Source: Maribacter polysiphoniae (GTDB lineage: Bacteria > Bacteroidota > Bacteroidia > Flavobacteriales > Flavobacteriaceae). From it: DNA of 64,000 nt. The notes under the pieces are model-generated. The model ran no database searches. It was not told the origin of the DNA and saw nothing but the letters and a program-made list of their open reading frames with translations. Positions 44,423-50,911 of this stretch are shown piece by piece (within the stretch, counting starts at the first letter, position 1; each line of letters starts with the position of its first letter). The DNA lies in contig NZ_QGGQ01000004.1 in NCBI RefSeq assembly GCF_003148665.1, forward strand, positions 1-64,000, read 5' to 3'. Position numbers and translations under genes: made by a program.

Positions 44423-44848
44423 ATGACATTACGTATTTTACAAAAGGATGATATAACCCCGGATTTAAGCAAGCAGGTCCATGACCTGTTTCAGGTATTG
44501 AGTGCTGACATAGTACAATGGGATATAGCCCAAGTAATGGCACAAGGCAACGAATTCGTCTTTGCAGGCTGTTGGGAGAACGGAAAATTGGTAGGAATGG
44601 CTACCTTGGCAACTTACAAGGTCATATCGGGCTATAAAGGAATGGTCGAGGATGTGGTACTATTAGAGGAATATCGCGGCAAAGGGCTTGGTAGAAAATT
44701 AATGGAGCTCCTTATTCGGGAAGGACAAAACCTTCATCTGTCCGAAATATTGCTTTTCAGTGGACATCATCGAAAACCAGCCATTGCGCTTTACACCAGT
44801 TTGGGTTTCAATTTAAAGAACAGCGGCATGTACACCCTGAAGCTATAA
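44423..44848 (+). CDS. GNAT-family N-acetyltransferase
   Basis: A 141-residue protein of one GNAT domain. The acetyl-CoA-binding motif A is VEDVVLLEEYRGKGLGRKLM (R-G-x-G-L-G-R), followed by helix ELLIREGQ and the C-terminal IALYTSLGFNLKNSGMYTL. The substrate is unknown. Convergent with the repressor gene, 1 bp apart. Confidence 0.93.
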   Translation: MTLRILQKDDITPDLSKQVHDLFQVLSADIVQWDIAQVMAQGNEFVFAGCWENGKLVGMATLATYKVISGYKGMVEDVVLLEEYRGKGLGRKLMELLIREGQNLHLSEILLFSGHHRKPAIALYTSLGFNLKNSGMYTLKL

Positions 44849-44849
44849 G

Positions 44850-45611
44850 TTAGTTTCTGCCTTGGTTGAACTGATTTTTCAATTCCTCCATGGACTCTTG
44901 TAATTGTCGCAACAGCCCCTTTTCCGTGGTGGCATCTACCCCAAAGGTTATCTTACTGTTTACCTGCCATATTTCCTGCACCTGTTGCGGTTCAATTTCG
45001 TAAGGTGGATAGGTTTCATTCAAGGATATTAAAGTAATATTGTTGGAAGTAGGGGCCTTTTCGATTTTCTTTACCAAAACAGCATCCTGCAAAACCACGA
45101 CATAAATTTTATTGGGACTAACATGTGAAATATCCTCAACCGCTTTGGCCAAAACCCATTCCCCCGGTTTCAAGTTAGGCAACATACTATCCCCCTCAAC
45201 CTGAAACCCCCTATACGTGGCATTCCTGAATTCCGGCAACGGCAAATCAAATGCCGGCAATTGTTTATACCAACTAGTATCCTGTATATTTTGCGGATAC
45301 CCTGCGGCCGCCTTTGCATTTACCAATACCATATTTTCATTGTCGGAAGAATCTACGGTAACGACCTTAGGAATCACACTTGTGTTGGAAGTTTCCAAAT
45401 ACTGCATCCCACTTTCCCCAAACAACCATAAGGGGTTTATCTTGAATTGTTTCAAAAGCTCGGCAACTACCCTACCCGATAATTTTGTCCTCCCTCTTTC
45501 AATATCCGCCGTTGTATTACTAATACCCAAAACCTTTGCAAATTCGGCCTGCGTATACCCTAGCGTCCTACGCACCTCGGTAAACCGTTTTAATATAAGT
45601 TCATTTTCCAT
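44850..45611 (-). CDS. LexA-like transcriptional repressor (XRE HTH plus S24 peptidase)
   Basis: A 253-residue protein. Residues 5-62 are an XRE-type helix-turn-helix (FTEVRRTLGYTQAEFAKVLG, SNTTADIERGR). Residues 95-225 are an S24 domain. The probable self-cleavage bond is Ala103-Gly104 in AKAAAGYPQ. The nucleophile is Ser142 in VEGDSMLPNLKPGEWV and the general base is Lys181 or Lys182 in DAVLVKKIEK. Such proteins are inactivated by RecA-stimulated self-cleavage after DNA damage. It is divergent from the 61-residue gene, with 11-bp dyads placed in both promoters, which suggests self-regulation and control of the divergent operon. Confidence 0.9.
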   Translation of the reverse strand: MENELILKRFTEVRRTLGYTQAEFAKVLGISNTTADIERGRTKLSGRVVAELLKQFKINPLWLFGESGMQYLETSNTSVIPKVVTVDSSDNENMVLVNAKAAAGYPQNIQDTSWYKQLPAFDLPLPEFRNATYRGFQVEGDSMLPNLKPGEWVLAKAVEDISHVSPNKIYVVVLQDAVLVKKIEKAPTSNNITLISLNETYPPYEIEPQQVQEIWQVNSKITFGVDATTEKGLLRQLQESMEELKNQFNQGRN

Positions 45612-45624
45612 AATCCCTGTCCGG

Positions 45625-45680
45625 TCGAGCGCAGTCGAGACCTAAATCAATGAATAGTACTACCTCTCGACTGCGCTCGA
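45625..45680. repeat. Inverted repeat TCGAGCGCAGTCGAGA / TCTCGACTGCGCTCGA
   Basis: Perfect 16-bp arms at 45625-45640 and 45665-45680 with a 24-nt spacer. The GC-rich arms stand out in an AT-rich surrounding. The element lies in the leader of the repressor gene. The same octamer-rich type of palindrome is a common dispersed repeat in Flavobacteriaceae, as far as I recall. Confidence 0.85.
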
Positions 45681-45704
45681 GGGGCCATATTGGTTTTCAC
45701 TTCC

Positions 45705-45780
45705 CAAAGATACATATTTAGGAATATATCCAAAATATTATTGGAATATTTCCATAATTAGGAATTATTCCATATTTTTG
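45705..45780. promoter_or_regulatory. Divergent promoters with three 11-bp operator-like dyads
   Basis: Dyads GGAATATATCC (45721-45731), GGAATATTTCC (45743-45753) and GGAATTATTCC (45761-45771, perfect) follow the pattern GGAAT-N-ATTCC. A fourth, weaker one (GGATTATATACC) lies at 45780-45791. On the minus strand a -7 box TATCTTTG (45712-45705) and TTG (45733-45731) bracket the first dyad. On the plus strand a -7 box TATTTTTG (45773-45780) directly follows the third. This layout fits binding by the neighbouring repressor. Confidence 0.7.
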
Positions 45781-45800
45781 GATTATATACCAATAACAAT

Positions 45801-45986
45801 ATGACAAATACTACAATTCAGGACAAACTTGGTTTTTTCGCCCAAGCAGGCACAAGGGATGTCCCTAGTGGAAACAAGATGGTCAATATTATTTTGGCCC
45901 GAACGAACACCCGGCCCGTTTTGGCCAAAAAGGGTGTCGATAAAGATCGATTTGCCAGAAACAGCGTTCAATTAAGTTTATTTTAA
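45801..45986 (+). CDS. 61-residue protein ending in a clamp-binding motif
   Basis: A 61-residue basic protein starting at ATG 45801, just after the operator region. Its C-terminus is VQLSLF. QL[SD]LF is the known consensus by which bacterial polymerases and repair proteins bind the beta sliding clamp. No signal peptide or membrane segment is present. Its first 16 residues (IQDKLGFFAQAGTRDV) vaguely recall the N-terminus of TIGR03916-type radical-SAM proteins (pattern I-x-x-K-L ... A-x-A ... D-V), so it could be an in-frame deletion remnant of such a gene. The next gene starts 5 bp after its stop, so they form one operon. Confidence 0.65.
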   Translation: MTNTTIQDKLGFFAQAGTRDVPSGNKMVNIILARTNTRPVLAKKGVDKDRFARNSVQLSLF

Positions 45987-45991
45987 AAATT

Positions 45992-46651
45992 ATGGAGAAT
46001 TCTAGGGTATTAATCTATGATGGGAGTTTCAATGGTTTTCTTACTTCCTTACATATTGCACTTGAAAACAATATCGAGGTAATGGGGTTCCAAAAAAGCA
46101 AAACCAAGCAAGAAGGGCTTTTTATGGACCAGCTAGTCATTACTACCCATAAGGCTAAGGCGGAATCCATTTGGAAAAGCCTCGAAAAGAAAAGTCACAC
46201 AGCCATAAGAACGATTTATTTTGCCTTTTTAAGTGAGGCTGATGGGGTTGATTTTATGCTCTACGAATATGTCAGGAAATTATACGGCATGCTGAATGCC
46301 CACGATGTGGAACAATCAGCATTGATTGAAACCAAAATTTCCAAATTGGCATTGCAAGTGAACAGGGAGAAATCGTATATCGAAAGTTCTGTGGATTTTC
46401 TAAAGGACGATGTTTGCATATATTATGCTGATTTGGAACCCAGTTTCAATATACTACCCCTCATCTCCCGACATTTTAGGTATAAATACCCGAAACAACA
46501 TTGGATCATCTATGATAACAAGCGCCAATATGGTGTATATTACAATGGCCTTTCCCTTGAAATCATTTCAAAGGAAACCAAGGAGAGCTACTTAATGGGT
46601 AAAATACATGCCAATCCTTATTTAGAGACAAGCTACAGGATGGCCATGTAA
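45992..46651 (+). CDS. TIGR03915/DUF4130-family putative DNA repair protein
   Basis: A 219-residue protein. N-terminal VLIYDGSFNGFLTSLHIALE is the hallmark of the TIGR03915 family. The DUF4130 part contains KLALQVNREKSYIESSVDF, VCIYYADLEPSFNILPLIS, HFRYKYPKQHWIIYDNKRQY and GVYYNG. In other bacteria this gene pairs with a radical-SAM gene (TIGR03916) and the pair is thought to act in DNA repair or modification. Here the partner is absent from this position. It shares a likely SOS-type operon with the 61-residue gene. Confidence 0.9.
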   Translation: MENSRVLIYDGSFNGFLTSLHIALENNIEVMGFQKSKTKQEGLFMDQLVITTHKAKAESIWKSLEKKSHTAIRTIYFAFLSEADGVDFMLYEYVRKLYGMLNAHDVEQSALIETKISKLALQVNREKSYIESSVDFLKDDVCIYYADLEPSFNILPLISRHFRYKYPKQHWIIYDNKRQYGVYYNGLSLEIISKETKESYLMGKIHANPYLETSYRMAM

Positions 46652-46663
46652 TAACCGACAAAA

Positions 46664-47191
46664 TTACTTGGTCCTTTCCCCAACAAAATGGTCGCTCTTA
46701 TTTTGGAAAAGCACATTAAAAGAGGTTAAACTACCATAAATACGGGTTATATATTGCTGTAAATCAACCTTTTCCTGATCATCCAAATTCTTGCTGGCGT
46801 TTATCTTTTGTTCCATCACCCGAATCCTGTCCCGTACCATAACAATTTTATGAAAGAAGGTATCTATGGATATTTCCTTATCAGATAGACTGGCCTCACC
46901 AGGTTTGAGGATCAACGAGCCACCTTTCCATTTACTGGCCAAAGCTGTCGCATTATTGATATCGCTCCACTTTCTCAAAATCGATATCAAGCTTAACTCA
47001 ACATCAGAAAAGCTAACCGTGTCCACTTCATCGGTAACAGCTTCTATAACATCAAATTGCGTATCGATATCAATAGTTTCCAATCCGCCATCGATAAAAG
47101 TTACCCAATACTGTTGTGAAGTAAGGTTGGTCACAACCCCTTTACCCAATTCAGGATGCTCTATCCTAGAACCTATGCCTAATAATTTCAT
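46664..47191 (-). CDS. Protein with UvrD/PcrA C-terminal-like (Tudor-type) N-terminus
   Basis: From ATG 47191, 175 residues; the longer frame to 47353 overlaps the uvrA start region. The first 50 residues (GIGSRIEHPELGKGVVTNLT, YWVTFIDGGLETIDI) resemble the Tudor-like tail of UvrD/PcrA (compare VGAIVNHTRFGRGEVINM at the end of the helicase gene of this window). The rest is helical. The gene is divergent from uvrA with about 114 bp between, and may share regulation. Function not known. Confidence 0.65.
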   Translation of the reverse strand: MKLLGIGSRIEHPELGKGVVTNLTSQQYWVTFIDGGLETIDIDTQFDVIEAVTDEVDTVSFSDVELSLISILRKWSDINNATALASKWKGGSLILKPGEASLSDKEISIDTFFHKIVMVRDRIRVMEQKINASKNLDDQEKVDLQQYITRIYGSLTSFNVLFQNKSDHFVGERTK

Positions 47192-47279
47192 AAGAAAAAT
47201 GATAAATTTTAAACCAAAATTAACTTTCAGGATTGATAAATCAAAACTTCGGCAGCTTCCTTTTAATGGGGCAAAACCG

Positions 47280-47287
47280 TACCTTTG
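47280..47287 (+). promoter_or_regulatory. Promoter -7 box of uvrA
   Basis: TACCTTTG, 18 bp before ATG 47306, matches the Bacteroidota -7 consensus. No clear -33 box and no copy of the GGAAT-N-ATTCC dyad were seen here. Confidence 0.5.
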
Positions 47288-47305
47288 CAACTTTGCCATA
47301 AAAGG

Positions 47306-50140
47306 ATGACAAACTACGAGGAAAATATCGAGGTCAAAGGAGCACGCGTGCACAACCTCAAAAATATAGATGTAACGATACCCAGGGAGAAATTGGTGGT
47401 CATCACCGGTCTTTCCGGAAGTGGTAAGTCATCACTTGCCTTCGACACCATTTATGCCGAAGGTCAGCGTAGGTATATCGAAACCTTTTCGGCCTATGCC
47501 CGACAATTTTTGGGTGGACTTGAGCGGCCCGATGTTGATAAAATCGACGGACTCTCCCCTGTAATCGCCATTGAACAGAAGACCACCTCAAAATCACCGA
47601 GATCCACAGTGGGGACCATTACGGAAATCTATGACTTCCTAAGGTTGCTTTTTGCCCGTGCGGGAGATGCATACAGCTATAATACTGGAGAGAAAATGGT
47701 CAGTTATAGCGATGAGCAGATCAAAGAACTCATTAAAACGGATTACGATGGCAAAAGAATCAATATTCTCGCCCCAATCATTAAATCGAGAAAAGGACAT
47801 TACCGGGAGTTGTTTGAGCAAATCGCAAAGCAAGGCTTCGTAAAGGTCCGTGTAGACGGTGAAATCAAGGATATTGTAAAGGGAATGAAGGTCGACCGTT
47901 ACAAAACCCATGATATTGAAATTGTCATAGATCGCCTAAAGATCGCCGAGGACACGGAATTGGACAAACGAATAACCGAATCCTTGAATACCGCCATGTA
48001 TAGCGGTGATAACGTATTGATGGTTTTGGAGGAAGGTACCAAGGAACCCCGGTATTTCAGTCGTGACCTTATGTGTCCATCAACAGGTATTTCCTATCCA
48101 ACCCCCGAGCCCAATACCTTTTCCTTCAATTCACCCAAGGGCATGTGTAATCGATGCAACGGTCTGGGTCACGTATACGAGGTAAATGAGTTGAAGATTT
48201 TCCCGAACAAAAAACTTTCTATCCATGCCGGTGGTATTGCGCCATTAGGGCCGTATAAAAAGTCCTGGGCATTCAAACAAATCGAAACCATAGCCAAACG
48301 TTATGATTTTGAACTATCAGACCCCATTACTAAAATACCCAATGAAGCCATTGATGTTTTATTGCACGGAGGAAAGGATAGTTTTGATATCGAATCGAAG
48401 ACCTTGGGCGTAAAGCGAAATTATAAGATCGATTACGAAGGCATATCGAACTTCATCAAAAACCAGTTCGAAGAATCTGACAGCACTTCCATTAAACGAT
48501 GGGCCAAAGAGTATATGGACAAGATTACCTGTCCCACCTGCAACGGTACGCGGTTACGCAAAGAATCGTTGAATTTTAAGATCGAAGAGAAAACCATTGC
48601 CGAAATATCCCATATGGATATTGCCGAAGTGGCTGATTTCTTCAACGGATTGGAAAAGAGGTTAAAAGGCAACCAACTTAAGATCGCCGAGGAAATCATC
48701 AAGGAGATTAAAACCAGGATCCAGTTTTTATTGGATGTCGGTTTGGATTACCTCTCCTTGGACCGCAGTTCCAAATCACTTTCTGGGGGCGAGGCGCAAC
48801 GTATTCGTTTGGCTACCCAAATAGGCACTCAATTGGTCGGTGTACTTTATATATTGGATGAACCGAGTATTGGCCTTCACCAACGGGATAACAACCGATT
48901 GATCAGCTCCTTGGAAGCCCTTCGGGATATTGGAAATTCAATCATTGTTGTAGAACATGACCGCGATATGATCGAAAGGGCCGATCACGTTATAGATATC
49001 GGACCAAAAGCCGGTCACCATGGGGGCGAAATCATTTCACAGGGTACGCCTGCGGAACTGAAACACCACAATACCCTAACGGCCGATTACATTACGGGGG
49101 TGCGAACAATAGCCGTTCCCAAAAAACGCAGAAAAGGGAATGGTAAGAATATCGTCCTGTCGGGTTGTACAGGAAATAATTTAAAGAACGTAAGCATTCG
49201 TATTCCCTTGGGCAAAATGATCGGGGTAACCGGGGTTTCGGGCAGTGGCAAATCCACATTGATCAATGAGACCCTCTACCCTATTATGAACGCACATTAT
49301 TTCAATGGTGTCCGTAAGCCCATGCCCTATGAATCAATAAAGGGATTAGAGCACATCGATAAAGTCATAGACATCAACCAAAGTCCGATTGGACGTACCC
49401 CCCGGTCCAACCCAGCCACGTATACAGGGGTATTCAGTGAAATACGTTCCCTTTTCTCAAAAACCCCAGAGGCAGCCATAAGAGGTTATAAGCCAGGACG
49501 ATTTAGTTTTAATGTCAAAGGGGGTAGGTGTGAAACTTGTCAAGGTGGTGGACTCCGGGTAATTGAAATGAACTTTTTACCGGATGTATATGTCGAATGC
49601 GAAACATGTAACGGTAAGCGTTTTAATAGGGAGACCTTAGAAATACGATATAAGGGAAAATCAATCTCCGATGTTTTGGAAATGACCATAAACGATGCCG
49701 TCAATTTTTTTGAATTGATTCCCAAAATCCATAGAAAACTAAAGACCATTCAAGATGTGGGATTAGGTTATATTTCCCTAGGGCAGCAATCCACCACGCT
49801 TTCCGGCGGAGAGGCCCAACGGATAAAATTGGCAACTGAACTTTCAAAACGGGATACTGGCAATACTTTTTATATCTTGGACGAGCCAACCACGGGGCTA
49901 CATTTTGAAGACATCAGGGTCTTAATGGAAGTACTGAACAAACTCGTGGACAAGGGGAATACCGTCTTGGTGATCGAGCATAATCTGGATGTCATTAAAA
50001 TGGCCGACCATATCATCGACATAGGATACGAAGGTGGTCGTGGCGGAGGAATGGTCGTCGCCGAAGGTACGCCCGAAGAAATCTGTAAAAACGAAAAAAG
50101 TTACACCGCACAATTTTTAAGACCTGAATTGGGTTTATAA
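47306..50140 (+). CDS. uvrA: Excinuclease ABC subunit A
   Basis: From ATG 47306 (AAAGG just before it), 944 residues, normal for UvrA. Two ABC ATPase halves are seen: Walker [15 protein letters not shown] and [17 protein letters not shown], signatures [20 protein letters not shown] and [20 protein letters not shown], Walker [21 protein letters not shown] and [20 protein letters not shown]. Zinc modules have [15 protein letters not shown] and [14 protein letters not shown]. It recognises bulky DNA damage with UvrB in nucleotide excision repair. The cytosolic protein lies in a DNA-repair neighbourhood. Confidence 0.98.
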   Translation: MTNYEENIEVKGARVHNLKNIDVTIPREKLVVITGLSGSGKSSLAFDTIYAEGQRRYIETFSAYARQFLGGLERPDVDKIDGLSPVIAIEQKTTSKSPRSTVGTITEIYDFLRLLFARAGDAYSYNTGEKMVSYSDEQIKELIKTDYDGKRINILAPIIKSRKGHYRELFEQIAKQGFVKVRVDGEIKDIVKGMKVDRYKTHDIEIVIDRLKIAEDTELDKRITESLNTAMYSGDNVLMVLEEGTKEPRYFSRDLMCPSTGISYPTPEPNTFSFNSPKGMCNRCNGLGHVYEVNELKIFPNKKLSIHAGGIAPLGPYKKSWAFKQIETIAKRYDFELSDPITKIPNEAIDVLLHGGKDSFDIESKTLGVKRNYKIDYEGISNFIKNQFEESDSTSIKRWAKEYMDKITCPTCNGTRLRKESLNFKIEEKTIAEISHMDIAEVADFFNGLEKRLKGNQLKIAEEIIKEIKTRIQFLLDVGLDYLSLDRSSKSLSGGEAQRIRLATQIGTQLVGVLYILDEPSIGLHQRDNNRLISSLEALRDIGNSIIVVEHDRDMIERADHVIDIGPKAGHHGGEIISQGTPAELKHHNTLTADYITGVRTIAVPKKRRKGNGKNIVLSGCTGNNLKNVSIRIPLGKMIGVTGVSGSGKSTLINETLYPIMNAHYFNGVRKPMPYESIKGLEHIDKVIDINQSPIGRTPRSNPATYTGVFSEIRSLFSKTPEAAIRGYKPGRFSFNVKGGRCETCQGGGLRVIEMNFLPDVYVECETCNGKRFNRETLEIRYKGKSISDVLEMTINDAVNFFELIPKIHRKLKTIQDVGLGYISLGQQSTTLSGGEAQRIKLATELSKRDTGNTFYILDEPTTGLHFEDIRVLMEVLNKLVDKGNTVLVIEHNLDVIKMADHIIDIGYEGGRGGGMVVAEGTPEEICKNEKSYTAQFLRPELGL

Positions 50141-50215
50141 TTGTGATCAATACGATTAGTAATGGTAAAGCATTATTTAATCGAATGAAATACATCATAA
50201 AACATAAGTTATACA

Positions 50216-50902
50216 ATGAGAAAAGAGCAACATTTTAAAGGTTGGAATGAAATTAAGACCAACGATTCATGGGCCATATTCAAAATCATGGGTGAATTTG
50301 TCAGTGGTTTTGAAAAAATGAGTAAAATTGGGCCTTGTGTCTCTGTTTTCGGTTCTGCTCGGACCAAAGAGAATATGGAATTTTACCAACTTGCCGTGGA
50401 TATTTCGAAAAGAATCGCTGAGGCCGGCTATGGGGTTATTACCGGTGGTGGACCTGGAATAATGGAAGCAGGTAACAAAGGAGCCCATTTGGCGGGAGGT
50501 ACTTCCGTTGGACTGAATATAGACCTTCCTTTTGAGCAACATGACAATCCATATATAGACAGTGATAAAAGTCTTGATTTTGATTATTTCTTCGTTCGAA
50601 AGGTAATGTTCGTAAAGTATTCCCAAGGTTTTGTGGTTATGCCAGGGGGTTTTGGTACTTTGGACGAGTTATTTGAAGCCATAACCTTGATACAAACCAA
50701 CAAAATTGAAAAATTTCCTATTATCTTAGTGGGTACCAAGTTTTGGGGAGGATTAATCAATTGGGTCAAAGACACGATGCTAAAAGCCGGAAATATTAGT
50801 GAGAAGGATTTAGACCTTATAAAAATGGTCGATACAGCGGATGAGGTTGTTGATATCCTTGATTCTTTCTACAAAGGCCGTTCTTTAAGCCCAAATTTCT
50901 AA
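50216..50902 (+). CDS. LOG/TIGR00730-family nucleotide phosphoribohydrolase-like protein
   Basis: A 228-residue protein with a Rossmann-like fold. VSVFGSARTKENMEFYQLAV and GYGVITGGGPGIMEAGNKGA precede the family motif VVMPGGFGTLDELFEAITLI (PGGxGTxxE). An earlier KVMFVKYS matches the catalytic Arg/Lys region. LOG-type enzymes release free bases from nucleoside monophosphates; the bacterial substrate is not certain. It lies 75 bp after uvrA. Confidence 0.93.
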   Translation: MRKEQHFKGWNEIKTNDSWAIFKIMGEFVSGFEKMSKIGPCVSVFGSARTKENMEFYQLAVDISKRIAEAGYGVITGGGPGIMEAGNKGAHLAGGTSVGLNIDLPFEQHDNPYIDSDKSLDFDYFFVRKVMFVKYSQGFVVMPGGFGTLDELFEAITLIQTNKIEKFPIILVGTKFWGGLINWVKDTMLKAGNISEKDLDLIKMVDTADEVVDILDSFYKGRSLSPNF

Positions 50903-50911
50903 ATGTAATCA

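Noticed and set aside
45625-45680. Inverted repeat considered a terminator
   Set aside because: It lies upstream of the repressor start and has no T-run on either side.
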